From: Gavia stellata
Taxonomy: Eukaryota; Chordata; Aves; Gaviiformes; Gaviidae
DNA length: 64,000 bases
Direction of reading: 5' to 3'
NCBI RefSeq assembly: GCF_030936135.1
Contig: NC_082603.1
Coordinates: 29,327,236 to 29,391,235, forward strand
Made by a program: the position numbers and the translations under genes. Every line of letters begins with the position of its first letter. Position 1 is the first letter of the stretch. Of the stretch, positions 24,901 to 36,900 are shown piece by piece. The notes beneath the pieces were generated by a model. That model saw only the letters and a program-made list of their open reading frames with translations, ran no database searches and had not been told where the DNA came from.

Positions 24901-27900
24901 ACACACCGTTTATGCTCTAGTAACTCCACAAAAAGTGCAAAACACTAGAAATAAAAGGCTAATGGAGAAGGACAATCTTGTAAATATCTGATGTAGTGGC
25001 AAACACTTGCCTTTTATCCGGCCCTCTTTTCTGCAGCATCTTCACATACTGAAATACAACATGGGCCACCTGCAGACAGAAAGGAACAGATTAATTTTTC
25101 CAAACATTAGGAAAACACTAAGAAAACCAAGCTACAGTAAACCATACCTCATAGAAGTGCTTGTAACCTTCATCAGTCAAAGTCACAGAAATGCTGAAGA
25201 TGGAGTAAGTGGAATTCTGTTCAAATCCTGTCTCGCCATTTCCTCCATATAATGCAAGAGCCCAAAATCTATGGAAGAGTTAAAGGTACTTATTGATTAC
25301 TCATTTCAGTTTTATTTGAGCTTAGTTACAATTAGCATATCACAGCTTTACTTCAATGGCTTTCAGTCTATTCACAGTTTACACAAAGCTTTTCCATCAT
25401 AAGAACCTCAGGATACAGAATTTAAGAAAAACAGTGAAAAAGCTAAGTTACATTTTGGAGAGCTCTTAAAGATCAGTCACAGATACTGCTGATCCATTGA
25501 TCACAGACCAGAAACCACTTATTTCTTACTCGGGTGTATCATCAATTTCAAGAATATCACTACAAAAAGCTGATACAAAAAGGCAGACTTGGTCTGCTTT
25601 TATATATACAGAAAATACATATACACAAAATAGAGTTTGCCTTTATTTTAACGATAGCAAAGCATTTAGTAACTATGCTTTAAAAATACATACTTTTTCC
25701 TAAGGAAAGAAAGAACACTGCCTTTGCCTTCATGTCCCACCAACCAGGAAATATAATGAAGAGGCTTCACCCTAAAAGAAAATTTGAAGGACATTAAATG
25801 CCAGGAGATAATACATTTCACAGAAAGAACTCAAATCACTAGACAAATGACTAAAATATACAGTGTCTGTTTCTTCATGGCAAGTTTTGCATTTTCAGGA
25901 AGCATTAGGGTAATAAGCTAAAAATGTTGGAGTTCAGAACATAATGACTGATCTGAGTCAGTGAGGAATGATGTTAAATCAGCTGTGTACCAATTCCACT
26001 CAATTTATAAAAGGAACTGTAACTGCATCAGTTTAATTCATTTAAAAAATGTTCCCCTAGCTGGACCAAAGTAATCTGTAACACAAATCAATGAGATTCT
26101 TTCGTTTGTTGTGAAAGTCAATAAATTATTCAGAACATAACCGTGACAGAAGTAAAATGCAGCACCACCATACCTGTAATACTGTTCTTGTGGGGGAAGC
26201 GCCCAAGTGATACTCAATGAATGAACCTTCCTGATTGGAACAACTGAACACAAATAAATTTACTGAATATAAATATACTTGATTACACATAGAGAAGAAA
26301 TTTTAGATAATGCAGAAAGAATGGTTAAAATTTATTCAGAACCACACAGAATTATTCTATAAATATCCAGATCACACAGAGGAAATATGAAGTTATGTAT
26401 TCAAAACATTTAAACAATTCTATTTTACTTACCTCTGTAAAGCTTATGAAATTCTGGTGTGTCAAAAGGCTGAGTCAGATGGCCAAAGCTGGGTTTGGGT
26501 AAACCACTTAAAAGCAAAATTAAAGTGTGATGTTACTGGCAAGGCTACACTGAGATAATCACAAGATGTTAGCATCCATAGTTCTGTCGTGACAGAGGCG
26601 GTACACCAGACAACCAGAAAATGGCCCTTGACAAAGGGTGCAGCCCAGGATCCACCCAGCCCAAAGTGGAAGGCAACCTGGGATTCACTTCCACTCTGCC
26701 CACACAACAGAGTAATTACCCAAGATTTAGATACCATGTCAACTCCTCCCTCTCTTTCTGTCCAAGGCGATAACAAAGGAAAGCCAAGCACAGTAAACAA
26801 CTTCCTGAGTTGGCCCTGGATTCACAAAATCCTGATGGATTGTCTTGTGGGGAAGGAAGAGCGAGAAGCATAAACAAAGTCTTCCTGAAACAATTAATGC
26901 CAGTCTTTAATTTCCAAAGTTGGCCTTTTCTTTCTGTATAAGGATGTTCATTAAGAAATGTTAATTTCCTTAGCTTCTCCAGTAAGGGATGTTTTTTAAA
27001 AAGTCATTTTAAGAACAGATAATTTTATAATTTGTAATGCCGTTATGGATCAAAAGAATCTTACTTATTTGGGATCTCCGAGAAGATTTCTGTCACCCAC
27101 TTTTCCAATGTATCCAGTGTTTCTAATAAGGAGAGAAAAAAAAAGCCAGAAATGTAATTTCCTGATGATCTAAGACAAATTCTTTATCTTATCTCACCAG
27201 TTCAGGTATTTTAATGAGGCTGCAAGTCAGTATATTTTAAAATTACAAAGTTTAAATTATAAGCTTCAAAGCTGTTGGTTTGAGCCAATTCTTAATATTC
27301 ACTGAACTACATCTTTGGTCATAGCTCTGGTTTTGTACATACTGCTGAAATGGGAGGCTGGGATTCTGGGATTTTAATCAACTGGGATTAAAAATTCAGT
27401 AGTATCTGGTGTGACCGTGAAAAGGAATTACCAACATAGGGATCTACAAAATCACCAGTGCTTGCTAGACTCATTCCATCCCTCTATGTCCAGAACATAC
27501 GCAGCAGTTTTCACACCTAAACACAGTCCTACAGTGCTAAGAATTCCCATCCTCTTTCCTAAAGGAAATGTGTCAAGAACCAGAAGCTTAATTTTTTTTA
27601 AATGACCAGTCAGAGATTGCTTGTTTAAGCGAGCATTCTGTATTCCAAAAGTGATGCGGTATATGCTAACCAACAACGAAAATGCGCGGGCATAGGGGAG
27701 AAGGCAGAACTCACAGTTTCTTTTGTTTTAACACAGATAGAAAGACAAAGTTGAGCTGGCTGACTATCAGTCCCCATGCTTTTCTTCCCAATCACCAAAA
27801 GAAACAACATTACAATCCATCGCTACGTAAACGATTATTCAAGAGGCATTCAATGCCCTAAGAATTTTAGTCTAGGCAGAAAAGAAAAGCATAGGAGAAG

Positions 27901-30900
27901 AAAAGAATTACCACCTCTATTATTACCATCTCCATTTTACAGATGGGAATTGCAAACAGTTTTAGCACTCAACAAAACCCCTAAGCACAAGCCTAATTTG
28001 AATGCACACAACTATTTATTTTCAGCACAGGTCTCTACTACATGCTTCACTTCTAAGAAATCTATTTCTTTTATTCTCAGCAGAAACAACTTATAGGTCT
28101 GAAGTTGTTTGCTGAAATGAAACTCAATTTCATTTGCATAGATTTTTTCAGTCTATAGCGAAAAAAATTAGAATCTCTATTCTTCCCAGAGAAATGTGTT
28201 TTATTTTAAGACCTCTTTCGAAAGAGCCCCAAACAGAACAAGACAACTGGGAAACCCAGTCTCAGTCTCCTCATTATTTTTTGTGCAGGTTCACTGTTGA
28301 TGGCAGAGAAACCAGCAGCATTAAGTCATTTAAGTGGTCTGACTCTATATTCCTGCAAGATTCTTTTTCAAATTTATCTTTGAGATTTTACATTCTGTGT
28401 TAATCTGGAACCTATTCAACAGTTTCTGTTAAAAAGTTTCTCAAGAAGTGGCAGGATGACAATGACACAGCACAATTGCTCAAGTTTCATTTGGAAACCA
28501 GGCTAAAATCTACATATAAATACCTCCTGCAGGACTGGACAATCCACTAAAATGGCTTGGGCTACAGCTGAACTGGTGCCAAAAGCACTACACCATCAGC
28601 AGCAATGAGCCTGTTTTTAAGGAACAACTGATGTTACCTTTAGATTGGACAACTAAAGTCATATAGTGAGCAGAGTAATGGCGCTGCCAGAAGTCCCTCA
28701 GTCTGGTGTAGGTATCAATATTCTTCATTTTAGGCTCATGTTTGAGTGTATCTGCATTACCTGTAAACATTAAAAGGTGGTTAGTTATCTAGACACTGGT
28801 TAAGTCAAGACCAGATATACCGAGAATTTCTTTTCCTCCCCTGGCACTGAGTCTAGTCATGGTAAGCACATTAAATATGCCTAATAGAAATTTGGAGTTA
28901 AAGGAACGTTAACTGAAATTTAGTATCTTCCAATTTCTGCTTCCTATTATAAGGACAGGTGATATTTCTATAACAAGGGAGGGCAGAGTCCTCTTGCATT
29001 ATCAGATCACCCATACCATGTACTGCACAGCTCACTGTGTGTTGCCAGCTACTCCCTCACCAGGAGAACTTGCAGAACAGGGGAGGAAAATATGGTGTTC
29101 AGTAAATGTCACTACAGAACTTTATAAAAAAGTTATCTACATTTCAAAGCTGGCTAACTCTATTACGCATCACACTGCAATTTACACGCTCACCAGCACC
29201 GCAAAGGTGAGGGAGCTAGGACTCTGTATTGTCCAGGAGAGGAAGGACAAATTTCCCTTCTGCTCCGCTCACATGGCTGTGTGTGAAGGTCTACTTCTGC
29301 AAGTTTAACAGTCAATTATTTACTTTGAAAAGCCTCCTTAGACACAAATCCAGAAATACTTTCTTTTTCCAGGAAATTTTAATAGCAAAAAACAAGCTTA
29401 AGCAAGACAGAGATGACTCAGAGATCACCACCTTTACAGTAACAGAAAGTTACATGATTTATACACCTAGGGCAACCTAGCTTTAACATCAGCAAAAAGC
29501 AGTACCAGAACGAAAAGTATCTTAAGGACCAGACAGCTGCTTTTATTCCCAAATATTTTACTGTAAAAGGAGTAACTGCTCTAATACTTCTAGGCAAGGC
29601 TAGTGTTTGCTGTGATAAGGTAGTTCATGTTAGTGCATCTTTTAAGTGGTTAAAAGTTTAAGTATTATCACCACTTTATAACACAAATTCAGAACTTACC
29701 CCAAAAAAATTTTTTCATAGGATGTCCAGGCCTGGCAAGACTCCCAAATAGCATCTCCTTTCTGTTTGCATCAGAGGGTCTTGCTAGCTGATACTCTGTT
29801 AATGTAAAGAATTTGCAGTGGCATGCATCAAAATTTGAGGTCCTGTTCCCACAAAATGAAACAAAGCAAAAACCCCAACCAAACTGAAAAGGAGACATAC
29901 CACACAGAGGTAGACTGAAATAGTTTTGTTTTAATGTATGATGAAGTAGTGAAATAGGATAAAGAAACAGGACTTGCTAGCAGTAATGAATATAAGTCAA
30001 GAGAAGAGGAAAACTAGCTTATTGCTGAGAAGTACAGAAAGGGATAAGGAGGGGAAGCATATAAAGCCACAACCTGCCCCGCCTGAAAGCTCTCAATACG
30101 ATAAATTTAATGGGAACACAAGGCCATCAATATTCTACACAGTCAGGCCTTGCAGAAAAGGGCCAGAGAACAATTACAAACCTGCTTCTTCTATATATCA
30201 CATAGAACAACTTTTAGCCTAATAATGAAGTAACAAATTGAAAACTGAGCAAGATAGTTTCCAGAAATGCAGTTTTACAATCAGTTTACACTAATCTAAA
30301 TACGGGATTCTGCCAAAATCAAGAATTCACCCTCTCGAATTGCATTTTCCTATTCCTGGTTTTGCTGGTAATAAGAAATATGCACAGGAGAGCTGTAAAA
30401 TAATTATTTTGGCTGGGTTAGTCTGCAGCCAGTTCATCAAGCTGACACAGTTTACTGGGCAGCTCATTACTACAGTGTCAGTACAAGGGAAGGAGTGGAT
30501 CTGCATGATGAAGGCAGTGCAAGTGAAGGTATAAATTGGCTTAAGCTGTTGAAGAAACCACACCTAAAACTCAAAGACAGGTCCTTGTTTATATTGACAC
30601 TTACTTAAATTCAAAGATCAAATTGCTCAGTTTTCCTTGTCAGAGGACAGATGAAGATGACTTGGAATACATATTTGAACCAGTTAGTGTATCTGCTAAT
30701 AACATTTTTTTTTCTAAAACAGTGAATTTTTCTAGGCAGCCTGCAAGTATTCATAACATACTAGAACATCAGGTGAACACTCCACTCACTTCTATGCCAG
30801 GTTCAATTTCCTTCTGTGAAGCAAATTTGTAGTCATTAAGGTGTTAGAATAAGGAGACAAGCACAATGACCTCGACTTATTGTATTTACTCCACAGAGGA

Positions 30901-33900
30901 CTGGAGAGACCACTGGGGCTATGCTGGAGCTATAGGCATGTTTTTCACTGTTTATTTCTTCAAGAAGGTGGGCTAAACACAGAAAAAGATATTCTTACCA
31001 CTGTCTACAGCCTCAACTTCTCGGTCTATTGCATCCCTGATCATTAGCGGGTGAATGAAGAATTGTGCCCACCTACAAAACAGAAAAATTCATATGCTTT
31101 TGTTCAGTGTCTATCAAGCTAGGGAAAAAACCCAACAATTAAAAACAACATCCACTATTTTCAGTTTATAACATTGCTTGTCTTACTACAGATTATGACA
31201 TTCTTGATGGTACTGTCTTAAGCAAAGATAAAAGCCAGTTTTGTAATAGCATCAAAAACCAAAGGGCAGGGCTCCCATGCTCCATTGAGTAGGAATGAAT
31301 TGGTTGGATACAGTAGGGTATGACACTAATGGATGCAGGAGCATCTGCCTTTACATCCTAAGAATGATCATACCAGATCAGACAAGTGATCCTTCTAGTC
31401 TCGTTCCTGGCTCTAACAGGGACCAGTATCAGATGCCTCAGAGGAAATCCTCGGTTGTTCATTAGGAACAACATGACCATAGGGAAAGTTTCTTCCTAAC
31501 TCCAGGCAACAAATTGTTGATTTATGTCCTGAAACATAAGTTTTTATATCCATTACAATTTTATTATCTACTATAAAAGTCATCCAGATACATATCTTCT
31601 CCTGTACCCATAAGAGAGCAGAACAATGGAAAGGGACAAATCTGCAATGAATGGAAACTCTGCAGAAGGCTGCCAGAGAATGTAATGTTTCTGTTTTGTT
31701 TTTTAAGGTTTTTTAATGATGCACTGAACTTGTTGAAGCAAAAGGTTAACAGTAACACATTGTTGACAAGAGTTTTACAGCTACCCGACCCATTAAGCTA
31801 AAGACTATTGAAAGGTGACGTCTTTCAATTTCTTTAGATCCACCAAGTGCTTGAATGAGCAGAAATCATCAGCAGCATCCGTTTATCTCCTTTGTATGAG
31901 ATGCTGTTCTACAGAACTCATAATTTCTGTGTTTCCCCTTCACTAAGTGAGCTGTTGGGACAGATTGCAATTGTATTTTTTGATTCCTTTGCACTTCCAA
32001 ACATCTAAAAGCTGGACTAATCTGCAAGTGAAAGCTGAATTTGGCCCAGTAAAGTAAAATTTAGGCAATACTTGGTAAAACGTGCAAACACTTGTTCTTG
32101 GCATCATCACGGAAATGTATTTTAATCAAAGTAATTTCACAGTGGAGTCCACTCTCCTCCTGAGATATTTTACAGCATCAAGAATACTCAGCTGTCATAG
32201 CTCATAGCCTGCCCCTATGACTGAGTAATTTCCTCTCACTGAGGGAAACTATGCCAACAGGTGGAGCTCTGTTGTCCTAACATATCCCACAGCACAAAAG
32301 AGTAAGTTAAATACTTTCTGGCAAAAGATACATACTTGACTGAATAACCTCGACTGGGTTAAATGTATCCTTCTGAAGCACACATTGTACCATAACTTTC
32401 AAGGCTGCCCCTCCACTCACTTTGAGGGATTGGACTTGGAACCAAAAAACAATAATTAAAAAAAAAAAAACACTAACTCTATCAGGACAAATATTTCAAG
32501 GCATGACTCACTGGGATTCTAGGAGCACTTCCCCTCTGAATAGCTGTCACACTGCATAATATTTCTCCTGTCATCAATGCTACTAGTTTAAGGGTGGTAA
32601 AACAATCAAAAGGCTACATGCATTAAGACTTACACATGGATCCCAAGTAATCACACAGCAGCTACACAGGCACTATCTCAAAAATCAATAAGATATCCAA
32701 AGGGAAATAATATTTTCCTTATAGTCAATATCCTCTGTGATAGCACAAGTTCAGCAACAGCCTTAATCACCCCAAAATGAAGAACTGAACAGCTACAACC
32801 AACCTCCTGAGGCACACACAAACATTTGTTAACACCTAATCACCATTTATATGAAGTTACCTATCAAGCGCTTCTTTGAAGTACTTCCTCTGCACATCAA
32901 ACTGGAAGACTGTCCGCTCACAGTCAGTCGAAGCATTGTCGCTGCCCCCATGTTTTTTCAGAAACGCATCAAACCCATTTTCATCTGGGTACTTCAAGCT
33001 GCCCATAAAAACCACTGGAACAAAAATCAGCAAAATTACCAAGATGACACTAATTTGTTACTCCTAATTTCAGGTATAGTAACCCCTCTTCAGCACAGTG
33101 TTACCTACACCTGACCCTCAGTTCCCATGCAGAGGCTAACTACCAAGTAGCAACAGACCATGTAATCTGCCCAATAACTAGTGTAATCTGCCTTTAGCAG
33201 AAAGCCCAGATAGACTGGAAATAACAGTGCCTTTCTAGGCACAACTGGCCTCCATTACTCAAGAGTAGCATTTTAAGATACATCTGGTCAGAAACTTCGT
33301 GTGCTTTCTGCACCTGTGTTACTAATTCACCATCCTTTACTAGAAAGATAAAGGTCTGTAGCTCCAGTCTAGTTTATAAAACTGTAACATGCTTGCCCCC
33401 ATATCTAATGGATAACAAAGAATGTTAATATATGTTAATGCATAGCCTGCCAAAGGGTCTATGAGACACCTTCTCCCATATTAAGAGTTCCTTACTGAGT
33501 CAGTATTTTTATAAAATCACAAATTTATTTAACTAATGAAAATAAATTCCGGGATAGCTGAAACAGAAAATTATACTAAAATACTACAGAAATACAGAGC
33601 TAGATAGCACTCATTTTACACTGAAGCTGGAGAAGATGAGATAGGAGCAGATACATACTATGTTCCAGGAAGTGTGCTAATCCAGGCAGATCTTCGGGAT
33701 CAGAGAAGCTGCCAACAGCAACGCAGAGGGCTGCTGCAGACTAGAGAAAATACAACACTCTCAGTAAAAGCTGCTTCAAGAAACACTTCAGGAAAGTGAC
33801 AGAAGTATAAGATAAATCAATCAGGACAGGCACAATAAAAAGGTGGTCTAGTCTGAATGCCTAATCACAAGGTTTCAGAGCACAAGAAAGCTCACTATAT

Positions 33901-36900
33901 ATTTTTTTCACCCTACAGCTTTAAGTACATACCTGCTTTTCTGTACAGCCTCTCTTTCTTGTCTCTTCCTTTTCAGCTAGCTCTTCTAATTCACTGTCAT
34001 CAGGATCATTGAAATCCTCATTATCTCCATCATTGTCCTCACCCTCATCCCCCTCATCACAGTCCTCATCATCAAAACCTTCTCTACCATCTTCAATCTC
34101 AGCTCCAGAGTCATCATCTTCATCACTTTCCTCTTCAGATTCATCATCATCATTGTCTTCCTCCTCCTCCTCCGAAGATAAAGCCGCTGGGGCACCATCC
34201 AAGTAATTCAAATCCGAAATCAAAAGTGCACATAAGCCATTCTGCAGTTTGATATACCTGAAAGAAGAATTATTTGCAATGAATACACTCATTTCCCAAA
34301 TCTGAATTTTCAGAATCACAAAAATTTCTGGATTTAATAGTTCTGTGTTCTTCAACCAAGATTTCCTAATGAAAATCTAATGGTAGCTAAGAAGGTGAGC
34401 AGTTTTATAGTGGGAAAGTAAAAACACTCTTGTGCTATTCAACAGCTATAAGAATAACAAGCAATTCAAGGTAGTGGCAGAAGCCCTTCTGCTCATAACA
34501 TCAGGGATACTGATTAGGGCTTTTACTTCTCTCTCTATGAAATATTTAAGCTACTAGCACCCACTCAGAGAAAACTTCAGGTACTCAGAACAGGCAAATC
34601 CAAACTTCAATAGCTTGTTATGCTTCTCACACTCTTGGAAACTCTATTATATGACAGAATCTTAGTCTTTGCCTCTAAATAGGCACCAGAATCTCCATTT
34701 TAGTAGATTTTATCAATGCTTTTACTAAATGGGGTCCACAGACGTAGCAGGTATGTGTTAGAAAGGACAGCTCTCCTCTGCAGGCTTAATAAAATAAGTC
34801 ACAGTGGGTTGGTTGGGTTACTATCAAGAAGCAATATACACAGCGTTCTCTGTGTGTGTATACACACAGAGAATTTTTATATATATATATGTGTGTGTGT
34901 GTGTGTATATATATATTAAAAAAAAACCACAAGCCCTCTGTCCAGCACCATTCTACAACTTTTCAGACTGAGGACTGCAAGCACCAATGCTCTGCACCAC
35001 AAGATCTCTCAGCAGTATTCTCCCATCAGATCCAGAACAGACAGTCACAGTTCGTCAAATTAGCCAGAGCACCCCTCCCAGGAACTTGCACCGGCTAGTA
35101 CGCCAGCTGCAGAAAGGAAGGAATGCTGGATCCAGAAAATATGTGATCCAACCTAAGAACTAGTGTGATATAGCCAGGTGGTATCTGATCCAACAAAAAA
35201 AAAAAGAAAAAAAAAAGCTAGTATAAAACAAACCCATGGTCACATCCCACACTCCCAGCAAAATCTGAGTTACAGAGCACAGAATAATAGAGTTGCTTGG
35301 GTTGGAAGGGACCTTTAAAGGTCATCTAGTCCAACCCCCAAGTTTATACCAGATCAGAGCTTTGCAATGTGGCCACTGTTGTAATTAGGTAGCAGAAACT
35401 TCAAAGCAGATTTGCAGCTCAAGCTACACGGTAAGTACCCAAAAGAAAAACGAAAGGCACAGAGTGTGTTTTCCAACTCCATGGTTCCCAAAGTTTCTCA
35501 CATGTTTCATTCATGGTTATCATTACACAATTTCAATATTTCCCAGCAATAAAAGCATGTGTTATTATCAATATTCCAATTCAAAACATGAAGTCAGTGT
35601 AAGTTTTGCTTTGTACTAGAGCTGCAGGCCACCTGCTATAGCTCTGCAAAGCACAGACCAGCTTGGAAACAAATTACTCTGAGTACTTCTCTCCCAACTG
35701 AATTTCATGGGGATGTATTTGGAGGAAAGGGGGTATTGTGACAAGAATTAAGCAGCTCTGAGACAAAGAAAACACCACACTTCTTGGACTACCAAGTCTA
35801 TGAAAAAAGCTAAAGAACAAATGTTTAATAGTTGTGTTAAGTTTATGAATGATGACACTCATCCAACAGGAATTGATAGGACTTACTCTGGGCCAGGGTT
35901 TCATAATCATTACCACACCCGTTTTGCTTGCTACAGGACTGCTGAGCAGTACAAATTTATTCCAATCAAAAGCACAAGTGCATTTTTGCTCAAACTACAG
36001 CACATAGTGTATATCTTGCAGAGATGCTATGACTAACTGCAGGAGGTACAAATAGTACTAGATCCATGCTAATGTCTGGGTACAAAGTTAATCATCCATA
36101 CGTTCTGAAAGCCTGTTTGCTAACTGCATCATACACCTGGGTCACATTATGTAGCTGCGGCACTTCTGAATGCACAACAGGGGTCCTAAAAACAGATACA
36201 CTGTACGTTCAGGCACTTCAGCCTGTGGGAGAGCTCAGAGCAAGAACCCCAGACAGTGACAAGTCAACTTTGCTACAACGTGTCTTCCAGCACAACCATC
36301 ATCTTCTTCACCTTTGCATACAACTGTCATCTTCAGGTTTGCACGGCCCATAAAGAATAATGGCTTCCCAGTGATCAACAGATAGTCACAGAAAGCAGAG
36401 AACAGAATAGCACTATTCTTCCAGAAGAATGATTTGCCATAAAGCTGTTTAGCCAGGTGTATCCAGTAGCTCTTGTTGATCCTTTCCACATACCGCCATT
36501 AAACTAATGGAGCAGATTATACTAATTTTACATTACTCATCTTCAGGCTTGTGGGTGTTACATACTAGGACAGAAAGCACCCAGTAGCAAGGCAACGATT
36601 GAACTAAGCCGCTGTTGAAGGCTATCAGATTCCACTTCAGGAGAATCTAGAACAGTTTAGGTTATACTGAGCAGAGGCACCAACTGACACAGGTGTTCTT
36701 TACTTTTTCCATGTTTCAGTCCAATGGAAAAGGACAAGTGTAATCAATACGTAAGTATCCATTAGCATGCAAAATACGGGACAAAAAAATGCAATCAACG
36801 TAGCAACAAAAGCAAGCGTAGTCCAATGGCTTTTTTGAAGGACTGTACCGGCATTGATACAAATAAGGCTTAAATATAAAATAAAATTCAAGTTCTTAAA

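Noticed and set aside
34009-34206. Ser-rich plus-strand frame
   Set aside because: It is the complement of the GAT/GAA/GAG codons of the NRDC acidic exon, which read as TCA/TTC/TCC on the other strand.
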